Source of the DNA: Synechococcales cyanobacterium PMM_0073
Lineage (GTDB): Bacteria > Cyanobacteriota > Cyanobacteriia > Elainellales > Elainellaceae
Direction: 5' to 3'
NCBI GenBank assembly: GCA_949127695.1
Contig: CASBQH010000201.1
Span: forward strand, 1-14,831
DNA: 14,831 bases
Shown: in pieces, positions 1-6,722 of the stretch
Numbering within the stretch: position 1 is the stretch's first letter
Layout of the letters: the number at the start of each line of letters is the position of its first letter
Translations under genes and position numbers: made by a program
Notes under the pieces: generated by a model
Seen by the model: the letters and a program-made list of their open reading frames with translations, nothing else
Told to the model about the DNA's origin: nothing
Database searches by the model: none

Positions 1-588
1 TGATAATAGCCCTGCACTGTGGCAAAGTAGGACGCCCGTAAATCTTTGCCACCAATTTTGGTGCGGAGTTCTTCAATGATGCTGAATCGCCGCGTCGATG
101 TTCTCAAGGGCTACGTCAAGCTTGCCCTGATCACGATAAACATAGGCAATATTGTTGAGTGTAGTCGCTTCTCCACCTCGGTTGCCCACAGCACGAACCA
201 GCGGCAGAGCTTGGTTGAGGTAGTCCAGTGCATGCTGATTTTCGCCTAAGGCAGAGTAGACAGCACCAATATTGGTGAGTGTGGTAGCCTCTCTTGCTTG
301 ATTTCCTGCATCTTGAAAAAGTTCTCTCGCTTGCTTCCATACTTCAATTGCTCGCCTTAATGATTCTTCGCTTCCTTCTCGATAAAGTTCCCCACCTTTT
401 TGAAATAGCCCCTCAGCTTCTGTGCCTAAATTATTCTGAGATACGGTCACTGTAGCGGTTATAGAATGACTTCCCTGCGCCCGCACCACGCCCGCCTCAG
501 CAAATAGCATGATACCCAGCAGCAGCGCCAAACCGTGCCTCAGCCACTTTCGCCATCTCAGCTTGCGATCAAACGATCGATTGCCCAT
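1..588 (-). pseudogene. TPR-CHAT protein, N-terminal part, frameshifted and cut by the window edge
   Basis: The first reading frame (588 to 73) starts MGNRSFDRKL. It has a basic stretch and a hydrophobic segment ending near VVRAQ, which looks like a signal peptide, then about three tetratricopeptide repeats with typical cores (AREATTLTNIGAVYSALGEN; GEATTLNNIAYVYRDQGK). It ends at TGA (75-73) after ENIDAAIQHH. In the neighbouring frame the sequence continues at once as IIEELRTKI and LRASYFATVQ to base 2. That is the linker normally found between TPRs and the CHAT (caspase-like) domain of large cyanobacterial TPR-CHAT proteins. Removing one base near 81 restores AIQIIEELRTKI, so this is one gene with a +1 base (or -2) shift. 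The CHAT domain itself is outside the window. ATG 588 is preferred over GTG 591. The function of these proteins is mostly unknown; protease or signalling roles are inferred from the CHAT fold. Confidence 0.7.
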
Positions 589-661
589 CACCCTAGCCCC
601 AGAACATTACCTATCAGCATTCTAGAGCCAGCCAGCCGATTGCGGAAGCGGGTTGTGGAAA
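560..661. repeat. Dispersed repeat, copy A
   Basis: This is the fullest copy of a diverged repeat. It covers the first ten codons of the TPR gene and about 70 bp upstream. Its 45-bp part 617-661 matches copy B (1475-1519) at 43 of 45 positions. Its part 560-612 matches copy C (2210-2262) at 47 of 53 positions without gaps. In the minus direction it contains a TAGAAT box after a GGCT triplet repeat, which could be a -10 element. All three copies have the same orientation. Confidence 0.8.
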
Positions 662-686
662 GGGTAACGAGGGAGAGGGCGTTCTG

Positions 687-718
687 CTCCAACTCAAATC
701 CAAGACTCCAACTCAAAT
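687..718. repeat. Short direct repeat, 13 bp, period 19
   Basis: CTCCAACTCAAAT occurs at 687-699 and again at 706-718. The right copy encodes the last residues of the VapC-like toxin (FELESWI). The left copy begins at the toxin's stop codon and lies mostly downstream of it, so the duplication does not change the usual short aromatic C-terminus of the protein. It is probably a slippage product. Confidence 0.7.
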
Positions 719-1137
719 GCCCTAACCTGCTGCATTCGTTCAAAATCTCGATCAGCAGAAACTACTGTCAAACTGTGACAGAGGCCAGTTGAAGCAATCC
801 ACAGGTCATTCTCGCTGATCCCAATCTCTTGCAGCTTGGTGGTGCGTCGGCGGCTTCGTTCTCTTGAGCCATAGCATTGCAGCAATTCAGCTTTGAACCC
901 ACCGTAAACGCTAGAGATCGCTGGAGTGATGGGCAGAACATCAAGCCGCTGAAGAAACACCTGAATCTTAAGCTGATTTGCCATCTGCTGCTGCGAGTTT
1001 TGAGCCATAAAATATAGCTCACCCGCCACAATCACACTCGTCGATACAGTCAAGGTTGCTCTTTGTCTCAGGCGCTCAACCACAGCAGATTCGCCCTCAA
1101 GGATGAACGAGCAGTGATTTGTATCCAGTAAATACAT
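694..1137 (-). CDS. VapC-like PIN-domain toxin (type II toxin-antitoxin)
   Basis: A 147-aa PIN-domain protein, predicted to be a Mg-dependent RNase that cuts tRNA or rRNA when its antitoxin is lost. The acidic residues of the PIN active site are visible: Asp5 in MYLLDTNH, Glu40 in VAGELYF, Asp111 in SENDLWIAST, and Asp129/Asp131 in SADRDF. The C-terminus ESWI is typical of VapC proteins. ATG 1137 lies 6 bp after the stop of the upstream antitoxin gene and has no clear ribosome binding site of its own, so translation is probably coupled. Which RNA it targets cannot be read from the sequence. Confidence 0.88.
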   Translation of the reverse strand: MYLLDTNHCSFILEGESAVVERLRQRATLTVSTSVIVAGELYFMAQNSQQQMANQLKIQVFLQRLDVLPITPAISSVYGGFKAELLQCYGSRERSRRRTTKLQEIGISENDLWIASTGLCHSLTVVSADRDFERMQQVRAFELESWI

Positions 1138-1143
1138 ACAGAG

Positions 1144-1398
1144 TCAAAATTCCAGTGGGGCACGACTCTCATGCACAAGCTGGAGGCAATCGCGCAAATC
1201 ATTTCCCTCCCAACTCCCCGCAACCTCTAGCAGATCTGCCAACGATGCCTGCTTCGGCTGAGAGCTTGCGGGCGGAGAAGACTGCTGCTGCAAAAAAGAT
1301 ACAAAATTAGCGATCAGCAGTAAGTTCTCTGAAGAGAGCTGACTCAGAGAGTGAATAACCCATTGCTGAACTGTTCGTAAATCTGTCTCAGGGGGCAT
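1144..1398 (-). CDS. VapB-like antitoxin partner of the 694-1137 toxin
   Basis: An 84-aa protein. The N-terminal half is helical (VQQWVIHSLSQLSSENLLLI). A flexible Ser/Pro/Gln linker follows, then a C-terminal segment SLADLLEVAGSWEGNDLRDC that resembles the toxin-binding tail of cyanobacterial VapB-type antitoxins. A longer TTG start at 1443 is open, but ATG 1398 has a good Shine-Dalgarno (AGGA six bases upstream), so the shorter form is chosen. No obvious DNA-binding fold can be assigned by eye. Pairing with the toxin is inferred from the 6-bp spacing and gene order. Confidence 0.75.
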   Translation of the reverse strand: MPPETDLRTVQQWVIHSLSQLSSENLLLIANFVSFLQQQSSPPASSQPKQASLADLLEVAGSWEGNDLRDCLQLVHESRAPLEF

Positions 1399-1440
1399 GA
1401 AGTTTCCTGTAATCGTTGACTCTAGTTTATCATCACTCTC

Positions 1441-1519
1441 CAATTACCCATCCTCCTCGCCCCAGAACATCGCTGCATTCTAGAGCCAGCCAGCAGATTA
1501 CGGAAGCGGGTTGTGGAAA
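1441..1519. repeat. Dispersed repeat, copy B
   Basis: Related to copy A along its whole length, with small gaps. GCCCCAGAACAT is shared, and a 45-bp block (1475-1519) is 43/45 identical to 617-661. On the minus strand it keeps a vestigial start (ATGGGTAAT, M-G-N) in the place where copy A begins the TPR gene, but the frame closes after nine codons and runs into the leader of the antitoxin gene at 1398. Copy B therefore sits between the toxin at 1537 and the antitoxin at 1398. Confidence 0.8.
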
Positions 1520-1536
1520 TAGCAACCAATCAGAAC

Positions 1537-1962
1537 TCAGCTCCCCAATTGCAGTAGATGCTTTTTCAAACCATCAGGCGACAGAACTAGAATAGAGGAA
1601 TCTACAAATCCATCGACATCTCGTGTCACAATGGCGTCTAGCCCCAGTGCAGCCGCTCCTGCCACCTGCATCGCATCTTCAAAATCTGCTAAACCCAGCG
1701 TAATTGCCAGCTCCAATACCTCGCGATCTACAGGACAAACTTCCATCAATGCCAGCAGTCGAGTTACGGCGGTCATCGCCGCTTCAGCACTTTTGGCTTG
1801 CCGTTTCACCAAATAATGCACATCCGTCACCGTTGTTGCCGATACAAACCCAACTATCCGCCCAGTTTCAACAGCCTCTAATAGAAAGACAGCATCTGCC
1901 ACAAAAGCCTCTCGTAGCAGCAGAGCATCTAGCAAGACGTTAGTATCAAATAAAACCTGCAT
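1537..1962 (-). CDS. PIN-domain toxin, second module
   Basis: A 141-aa PIN-domain protein, predicted RNase toxin. The N-terminus MQVLFDTNVLLDAL holds the first catalytic Asp (Asp6). The C-terminal half has GLADFEDAMQ (Asp93, Glu95, Asp96) and AIVTRDVDGF (Asp115), the usual acidic residues. It differs clearly from the VapC at 694-1137 and belongs to the PIN subgroup with the DFEDA motif. ATG 1962 shares its A with the TGA stop of the antitoxin (TGATG), which is strong evidence for translational coupling. An in-frame GTG one codon upstream is less likely. Confidence 0.87.
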   Translation of the reverse strand: MQVLFDTNVLLDALLLREAFVADAVFLLEAVETGRIVGFVSATTVTDVHYLVKRQAKSAEAAMTAVTRLLALMEVCPVDREVLELAITLGLADFEDAMQVAGAAALGLDAIVTRDVDGFVDSSILVLSPDGLKKHLLQLGS

Positions 1963-2189
1963 CACAAATACTTTTCTGCCAGTCGCTCATCCAGCATTAC
2001 TTTCACTTCCTCGTCCGTAGGAGGTGGCGCATCTGTTCTCGCAAGGCCAACTAACCGCATTGCTGACCCTTTGGGCTTAGCAGTCAACCGAGGTCTGGGT
2101 TGAAGGGACAGCATTAACGCCTGCATCAATTGCCAACGTTCCTCAACAGAAAGCTTTAGTGCCTGAGCTTGAAGTTCGTGTAACATCAT
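1962..2189 (-). CDS. Antitoxin-like protein, second module
   Basis: A 75-aa protein. The first part (ALKLSVEERWQLMQALMLSL) is a helix of the kind seen in short cyanobacterial antitoxins. The middle is basic and proline-rich, and the end is acidic (TDEEVKVMLDERLAEKYL), where the toxin is expected to bind. It has two consecutive ATG codons (2189 and 2186) and no strong Shine-Dalgarno. Its stop overlaps the toxin start by one base. Its antitoxin role is inferred from size, helix pattern and this overlap. The leader just upstream is repeat copy C. Confidence 0.72.
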   Translation of the reverse strand: MMLHELQAQALKLSVEERWQLMQALMLSLQPRPRLTAKPKGSAMRLVGLARTDAPPPTDEEVKVMLDERLAEKYL

Positions 2190-2209
2190 AGGATTTTCTA
2201 TTTTAAGTA

Positions 2210-2262
2210 AGCCTGCGAACGAACGAACGATTGCCCATTACCCTAGCCCCAGAACATCACCT
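2210..2262. repeat. Dispersed repeat, copy C (truncated)
   Basis: Matches copy A positions 560-612 at 47 of 53 bases with no gap. On the minus strand it still encodes MGNRSFVRRL, compared with MGNRSFDRKL at the start of the TPR gene, then meets a stop. A CGAA tetranucleotide run (2219-2230) lies inside it. The A/B part upstream of CCCCAGAACAT is missing here and replaced by the 5' end of a PIN gene, so the junction is near 2262. Confidence 0.75.
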
Positions 2263-2314
2263 CATCTTCCGACAACCAGATAGAAGCGTGAGTATCTAAC
2301 AAAATAGAACTCAT
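2243..2314 (-). pseudogene. Truncated PIN toxin, first 23 codons only
   Basis: ATG 2314 overlaps the antitoxin stop (TAATG), the normal toxin position. The frame reads MSSILLDTHASIWLSEDEV, the start of a VapC-type PIN domain with the first catalytic Asp in LLDTH. It then enters repeat C and stops at TAG (2245-2243). No other PIN motif is seen before the next gene, so nearly all of the toxin is lost. A 23-residue remnant cannot be an active nuclease. Confidence 0.75.
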
Positions 2315-2547
2315 TACATATAGTCCTTAAAGTCTTCTAGTGGCTCATCAAAATCATCGGGCAGTGGCAAAACGAATGTTCCTTTCATTGAACCAGCTAA
2401 CTGACGATTTTCAGGGTTTTTCTCTGCCTCTTTAGGCTTTTCTTCAGCATATTGATTTGCCAAAAATTCTGTATAGAGAAACACAGCTTGCTTTACAGAG
2501 TCAGGCAACTTCTCAATATTCTTCAAGATGGCAGCTTCCAATGTCAC
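2314..2547 (-). CDS. DUF2281-like antitoxin, orphaned from its toxin
   Basis: A 77-aa protein. The N-terminal helix (AAILKNIEKLPDSVKQAVF) and the C-terminus AGSMKGTFVLPLPDDFDEPL match the DUF2281 antitoxin pattern, in which the conserved GSxKG and DDFDEPLEDF tail contacts the toxin. The start must be GTG 2547, because an in-frame TAA lies two codons upstream and no ATG is available before Met54; an AAGAAGAAGAA stretch precedes it. The partner toxin has only 23 codons left, so this antitoxin may persist by cross-neutralising another PIN toxin, or it may simply be decaying. Confidence 0.8.
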   Translation of the reverse strand: MTLEAAILKNIEKLPDSVKQAVFLYTEFLANQYAEEKPKEAEKNPENRQLAGSMKGTFVLPLPDDFDEPLEDFKDYM

Positions 2548-2643
2548 AACTTATTCTTCTTCTTGACTTTTACTAAAAACATCACCGCAATCTCGGTTTG
2601 AATCCCCAACATATTGTTTTTCGTGCCTGAGATCTTGGGATTA

Positions 2644-2672
2644 TTTCTAATATCGGAAATCTGGATTGACAA
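2644..2672 (-). promoter_or_regulatory. Candidate sigma-70-type promoter for the DUF2281 antitoxin
   Basis: On the minus strand TTGTCA (2672-2667) is followed after exactly 17 bp by TAGAAA (2649-2644), in the otherwise empty 200 bp between aspS and the antitoxin. The predicted leader is about 90 nt. It rests on the boxes and spacing alone. Confidence 0.35.
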
Positions 2673-2747
2673 GCGTCCGAATTGAGGTGGGCGACCAAGT
2701 CTCAGCAATTACCTCCCGGTTATGCCCACCGAAGGCTGGCGGCAGAA

Positions 2748-4532
2748 CTATACTTTCGGCTTCTGCACCAGCCCAATATGCAGTTCCTTCAGCTGCTTAG
2801 CATCCACCTCTGACGGCGCGTTGGTGAGCTGACAGCGGGCTTGCTGAGTTTTTGGGAAAGCAATTACATCGCGGATCGACTCTTCGCCTGCGAGCAGCAT
2901 TACCAAGCGGTCAAGGCCATAGGCAATGCCGCCATGTGGAGGCGTGCCGTACTGAAACGCTTCGAGCAAAAAGCCAAACTTGTTCTGGGCTTCCTCGTCG
3001 CTGAGGCCAATGGTTTGGAACACCTGCGCTTGCAGTTCAGGCTGATAGATTCGCAGGCTGCCACCGCCAATTTCAAAGCCGTTGAACACAATGTCGTAGG
3101 CTTGGGCACGGGCTGTTTTCAAATCTCCAGCATCTTCGGGGAATGGCGCAGTGAACGGATGATGCAACGCTTCGAGTCGCTGTTCGTCAGCGTTCCATTC
3201 AAACATTGGGAACTCAATAATCCAGAGCAGGTTAATTTTATCCGGATCAATCAGGTTAAACTCGCGGGCTGTCACCTGGCGCAGTCGATCCAGCGTTTTG
3301 TTCACCGTTGGCGCATCACCCGCGCCAAACAGCAGCAGATGCCCCGGCTTTGCGCCCGTGCGGCTGAGCAGCTCCTGCTTCTGGGCTGCGCTAAGGTTGT
3401 CTTTAATTGCGCCAATGCTGTCAATTTCGCCGTCGTCCCGCACCCGAATAAAGGCCAGCCCCTTCGCGCCCATTTCAGCGGCTGCTTTGAACAGGTCGCC
3501 ACCGGGCTTAATTCGCACGTTAGAGATAGCATCATTGCCGCCCGGAATCGGTAAAACTTTGACAATGCCGCCGCTGGCGACCGCGCCCGCAAACACCTTG
3601 AAGCCAGAGTCCGCCATTAGATCAGATACATCAACCAGCTCCAGCGCATAGCGGGTGTCGGGCTTGTCGCAGCCGTAGCGGTTCATGGCTTCGGCATAGG
3701 TGAGGCGGGGAAAAGGCCGGGGTAGGTCAATGCCTTTAATTTGCTGGAAGATATGGCAGATCAGTCCTTCGTTTAGGTCGAGAATTTCTTCTAGCGACAG
3801 GAAGCTCATTTCCATGTCGAGCTGGGTAAATTCCGGCTGGCGGTCGGCGCGCAGGTCTTCGTCGCGGAAGCAGCGGGCGATTTGATAGTAGCGATCTAGC
3901 CCTGAAACCATCAGCATTTGCTTAAACAGCTGCGGCGACTGGGGCAGAGCAAAAAACTCGCCCGGATTCACCCGGCTGGGCACCAAGAAATCCCTGGCTC
4001 CTTCGGGCGTGGAGCGCGTCAGGATCGGTGTCTCCACCTCAATAAAGCCCTCGGTATCTTCCAAATAGCGCCGCAGTGCCTTGACCACCTGATGCCGCAG
4101 CTTTAAGTTACGGCTCATCCGCTCGCGCCGCAGATCGAGGTAGCGATATTTGAGCCGAGCCTCTTCGCGGACTGTGGTTGATTCGGCCACCGAAACCTGA
4201 AACGGCAGCGCCTGGGCTTCGCTCAATAGCTCAATTGCGTCGGCATAGATCTCAACTTCGCCGGTTTCAATTCGGGGGTTGTAGGAATCTGCCGGACGCT
4301 GGGTGACGCGGCCTGTCACTTTCACCACATCTTCGTTGCCCAGCTTCTCGGCAAGCGGGAACGAAGCGGGCGTGCGGCCTAAATCGCTGACAATCTGCAT
4401 GACTCCGGTGCGATCGCGCAGATCGACAAACACCACGCCGCCCTGATCCCGCTGCCGATCTACCCAGCCGAAAAGCGTTACGGTCTGTCCAATCTGTTCG
4501 GCGCGGAGCTGGCCGCAGTAATGAGTACGCAT
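2748..4532 (-). CDS. aspS: Aspartyl-tRNA synthetase
   Basis: A 594-aa class II synthetase that charges tRNA-Asp in the cytoplasm. Order of parts: anticodon-binding OB fold (about 1-105, starting [10 protein letters not shown]), motif 1 in [20 protein letters not shown] (about 161-180), the [12 protein letters not shown] helix, motif 2 [14 protein letters not shown] (222-235), the bacterial-type GAD insertion (about 285-420), and motif 3 [13 protein letters not shown] (from 535). Length and domain order fit the bacterial form. Residue 30 in RDQGG, at a site known from other bacteria to influence Asp/Asn tRNA discrimination, is Gln; whether the enzyme also charges tRNA-Asn cannot be decided here. 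ATG 4532 has no clear Shine-Dalgarno. Confidence 0.97.
   Translation of the reverse strand: MRTHYCGQLRAEQIGQTVTLFGWVDRQRDQGGVVFVDLRDRTGVMQIVSDLGRTPASFPLAEKLGNEDVVKVTGRVTQRPADSYNPRIETGEVEIYADAIELLSEAQALPFQVSVAESTTVREEARLKYRYLDLRRERMSRNLKLRHQVVKALRRYLEDTEGFIEVETPILTRSTPEGARDFLVPSRVNPGEFFALPQSPQLFKQMLMVSGLDRYYQIARCFRDEDLRADRQPEFTQLDMEMSFLSLEEILDLNEGLICHIFQQIKGIDLPRPFPRLTYAEAMNRYGCDKPDTRYALELVDVSDLMADSGFKVFAGAVASGGIVKVLPIPGGNDAISNVRIKPGGDLFKAAAEMGAKGLAFIRVRDDGEIDSIGAIKDNLSAAQKQELLSRTGAKPGHLLLFGAGDAPTVNKTLDRLRQVTAREFNLIDPDKINLLWIIEFPMFEWNADEQRLEALHHPFTAPFPEDAGDLKTARAQAYDIVFNGFEIGGGSLRIYQPELQAQVFQTIGLSDEEAQNKFGFLLEAFQYGTPPHGGIAYGLDRLVMLLAGEESIRDVIAFPKTQQARCQLTNAPSEVDAKQLKELHIGLVQKPKV
4410..4417. 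repeat. HIP1 octamer GCGATCGC
   Basis: Highly iterated palindrome of cyanobacterial genomes, here inside aspS. About 0.2 copies are expected by chance in this window and three are present, which supports the cyanobacterial origin. Confidence 0.8.
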
Positions 4533-4644
4533 GGCGATAAGAGGGCAAATGGCGTAAAAACCTTTCCATTATCGAGCATCAGCGCAACTCCTGCCCAGCA
4601 AAATCGGCTGAGGTTTAGACCGGACGGCTAGATCAGAAGGCCAG

Positions 4645-5058
4645 CTAGTCAGGCGAGCGGTTTAGCTTTTCCCAAGCAGCTTTGGCCGCTTCTGAGAGTC
4701 GGTCGCTGAGTCCGCCCATTTCCTGCACCAGACTCTGCCAGTTTTTCTCGGCCTCCTGCTGGAGCTTCTGCGCCGACTGCTCAATCCGCTCCAGGTCCAG
4801 CAGCCTGCTCTGCTCGACAGATTCTCTGGCCTCTCGCACCAGCTTGAGGTAGCTCTCGCGGGTGTAGTCGCTGGCGGTTTTGGCCAGATCTCCGGCTGAC
4901 TGCACTTCGGTTTGGGCACGCAGCTTCAGCGCATCAATCAAGGCTTTGGTTTCGCGCTTTACCTCATCAGACTGGTCGGCCAGCTCAGCATCTACCAGCG
5001 CGTTGGTTTGCGCGATTTCAATGGCCGATTCTGGGGTGGAATTTGGATCAGAAGTCAT
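4645..5058 (-). CDS. Helical, charged hypothetical protein
   Basis: A 137-aa protein that I do not recognise. It has no signal peptide or membrane segment. From about residue 30 to the end it is nearly continuous charged helix, rich in Glu, Gln, Lys and Ala with leucines at heptad-like spacing (LDLERIEQSAQKLQQEAEK), so a coiled coil is likely. ATG 5058 is chosen over GTG 5067 because GAGGTG lies six bases upstream. It lies 51 bp after htpX on the same strand and may share its transcript. It has no catalytic motif; a structural or scaffold role would be a guess. Confidence 0.7.
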   Translation of the reverse strand: MTSDPNSTPESAIEIAQTNALVDAELADQSDEVKRETKALIDALKLRAQTEVQSAGDLAKTASDYTRESYLKLVREARESVEQSRLLDLERIEQSAQKLQQEAEKNWQSLVQEMGGLSDRLSEAAKAAWEKLNRSPD

Positions 5059-5109
5059 GTGAAACACCTCTAAATCAATATCTTTAGTGTAGACGAGAGT
5101 TGAGATGCG

Positions 5110-5979
5110 CTAACCCAGCGACTGCAAGCCGGAGTTTGCCCCCAACTCCTGCTCCAGCTTCAGCAGGTTTTGAATCCGAGCTTCGGTCGGCGGATGGGTG
5201 GCAAACAAGCCGCTGAGAAACTGGCCAGAGAACGGGTTAATAATCAGCAGTGGCTCAAACGACGGATTGGCCTGCATCGGCGTCTGGCGTGCCCCAGATT
5301 CGAGGCGCTTCAGGGCGCTGGCTAAGGCGCGGGGGTTGCCAGTCATCCGAGCTGCACCCGCGTCGGCTTCAAACTCGCGGGTGCGAGAAATCGCCATCTG
5401 GATCACCGAGGCCGCCAGCGGAGCCAAAATAATTGCCGCCAGCGCCCCCAGCGGATTGCCGCCCTGGCGATTCCGCGAGCCAAACATCATGCCAAACTGC
5501 ATCACCTGCGCCATATAGGAAATGCCGCCCGCCACGGTGGCTGCCACGGCCTGGGTCAGCGTATCGCGGTTTTTAATATGGCTCAGCTCGTGAGCAATCA
5601 CCGCCTCCAGCTCTTCAGGCGAGAGCATTCTGACAATGCCCTGCGTCACCGCCACCGCCGCATGTTGCGGATCGCGTCCGGTGGCAAAGGCATTTGCGCC
5701 GTTGCTGGGCACCACATAAAGCCGAGGCATGGGCAGGTCAGCCCGCTGGCAGAGCCGCTCGAGCATGGCATAGATCTCTGGAGCCTGATTTTGCTCTAGC
5801 GGCTGCGCCTTGTAGGCGGCCAGGGCAATTTTGTCAGATGAGTACCAAGAGAATAGATTGGTGGCTGCGGCAAAAATCAGGCCAATTAACGCGCCGCCCG
5901 ATCCGCCGATGGTATAGCCAATGGTGACTAAAAGGCCGCTGAGCAGAGCCAGCAACCCCAACGTCTTAAATTGATTCAT
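5110..5979 (-). CDS. htpX: HtpX-like M48 zinc metalloprotease (membrane)
   Basis: A 289-aa membrane protease, probably a quality-control enzyme that cleaves damaged membrane proteins on the cytoplasmic side. Two hydrophobic segments (about 6-23 and 26-44) open the protein. The zinc motif HELSH (130-134) follows in EAVIAHELSHIKNRDT, further membrane segments lie around 141-165 and 178-196, and the third zinc ligand is Glu202 in SRTREFEADAGAARMTG. Length is close to E. coli HtpX. ATG 5979 follows GGAGTAAGGCAA, a good ribosome binding site; the longer GTG start at 6003 is less likely. It lies 97 bp downstream of sipA on the same strand. Confidence 0.92.
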   Translation of the reverse strand: MNQFKTLGLLALLSGLLVTIGYTIGGSGGALIGLIFAAATNLFSWYSSDKIALAAYKAQPLEQNQAPEIYAMLERLCQRADLPMPRLYVVPSNGANAFATGRDPQHAAVAVTQGIVRMLSPEELEAVIAHELSHIKNRDTLTQAVAATVAGGISYMAQVMQFGMMFGSRNRQGGNPLGALAAIILAPLAASVIQMAISRTREFEADAGAARMTGNPRALASALKRLESGARQTPMQANPSFEPLLIINPFSGQFLSGLFATHPPTEARIQNLLKLEQELGANSGLQSLG

Positions 5980-6076
5980 TTGCCTTACTCCGCTCTGCTC
6001 CACCTAAATTATTGTCTAAATCGTATCAGGCAGCAGCGGAAATCGGGCGTTTGGTTGGCAACAGCCCTGGCAATAC

Positions 6077-6301
6077 CTAAGGCACAGACTCAAGATATTG
6101 AGCGTCCAGTAAAAAAGCGCCTCTGCTAAACCGAATGCCCCAGAAGCCGCCGGGTCGCTGGTCTAGCACCACGCCTTCTTCGCCCAGCCGAATTACGGTG
6201 GGCGGACGCAGCATCGGCATCGGTTCAGCGGTTTTCACGTAGGGTGGCAGGGCAATCACCCGCACCCGATCCCCGACTTTAAATGACTTTGGCTCAGACA
6301 T
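6077..6301 (-). CDS. sipA: SipA, NblS-interacting regulator (DUF3148)
   Basis: A 74-aa protein of the cyanobacterial SipA family. The family's small beta-barrel core is visible: VGDRVRVIALPPYVKTAEPM, then MLRPP, then GEEGVVLDQRPGGFWGIRFSRGAFLL. Known family members bind the sensor kinase NblS (Hik33), which works with the response regulator RpaB in high-light and nutrient stress. The chosen start is the third of three identical ATGTCTGAGCC copies, the only one in frame with the protein. The two earlier copies open 6-residue frames that end inside the next copy. Confidence 0.9.
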   Translation of the reverse strand: MSEPKSFKVGDRVRVIALPPYVKTAEPMPMLRPPTVIRLGEEGVVLDQRPGGFWGIRFSRGAFLLDAQYLESVP

Positions 6302-6327
6302 TTGGCTCAGACATTTGGCTCAGACAT
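6289..6327. repeat. Triplicated 13-bp unit carrying the sipA start codon
   Basis: Three exact tandem copies of ATGTCTGAGCCAA on the minus strand (6327-6315, 6314-6302, 6301-6289). Since 13 is not a multiple of three, each ATG is in a different frame. The first and second ATG each read M-S-E-P-N-V-stop, with the stop lying a few bases beyond the next ATG. Only the third opens sipA. Confidence 0.95.
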
Positions 6328-6337
6328 AGGTTGACCC

Positions 6338-6382
6338 AGGCGTAGGCTGTCCGAATGCACCGGCTAATTTGCCGATACGCCT
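6338..6382 (-). promoter_or_regulatory. Foldable leader upstream of sipA
   Basis: AGGCGTA (6382-6376, minus strand) is perfectly complementary to TACGCCT (6344-6338) across 31 nt. Inside lies a second perfect 4-bp stem, CGGC/GCCG with loop AAATTA (6374-6361). A weaker GGTG/CA-CC pairing can fill the rest, giving a possible three-way junction. It ends 10 nt before the first of the three ATG codons. No known riboswitch class is recognised. Confidence 0.35.
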
Positions 6383-6435
6383 GATCTTACCGCGCCAGCT
6401 CAGCAAGTCTTCACCTGAGTTTTGGCCTAATTTGT

Positions 6436-6666
6436 CTAGGATCGATCGGCTGGGCGCAGCGGCTGTCTGGAGAATTGCCAGGTAGGAGCCTGTCGCTCTT
6501 CGGCGTGAAGCGGCAAGTTCTGTGCGGCTGGATCGGCTGAGAGCTTCTGTGCCACGACAGGCATCAAGCCAAACAGCGCCAGCGTTCCGCCGGAAGATAG
6601 CAGGAACAAACTGCCTGCTAACAATCTTGTTTTGAACAGCCCTGTTTTGGACAGCTGATGATTCAT
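6436..6666 (-). CDS. Small exported hypothetical protein
   Basis: A 76-aa protein that I do not recognise. A basic N-terminus (MNHQLSKTGLFKTR) is followed by a hydrophobic stretch of about 22 residues (LLAGSLFLLSSGGTLALFGL) ending PVVAQ, which fits a signal peptide cut after VVA or AQ. The predicted mature part is only about 36 residues, polar, with several Gln, Arg and Pro and no Cys. ATG 6666 has a strong Shine-Dalgarno (GGAGGGG, five bases upstream), the main reason to believe the gene is real. It is followed on the same strand by sipA after about 109 bp. Confidence 0.65.
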   Translation of the reverse strand: MNHQLSKTGLFKTRLLAGSLFLLSSGGTLALFGLMPVVAQKLSADPAAQNLPLHAEERQAPTWQFSRQPLRPADRS

Positions 6667-6722
6667 TGAAGCCCCTCCCCAATCTGATGAACCGGTCTGG
6701 ACTCTGGCCAAGTCTGCCTCCT

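Noticed and set aside
2701..2747. GCCAGCC-TTC-GGTGGGC stem after aspS as a terminator
   Set aside because: It contains a mismatch and a wobble pair and is not followed by a T run.
2841..3554. Long open frame (237 codons) on the plus strand across aspS
   Set aside because: It lies fully antisense to aspS, which has all class II motifs; the translated sequence has no recognisable domain and is a shadow of GC-rich coding sequence.
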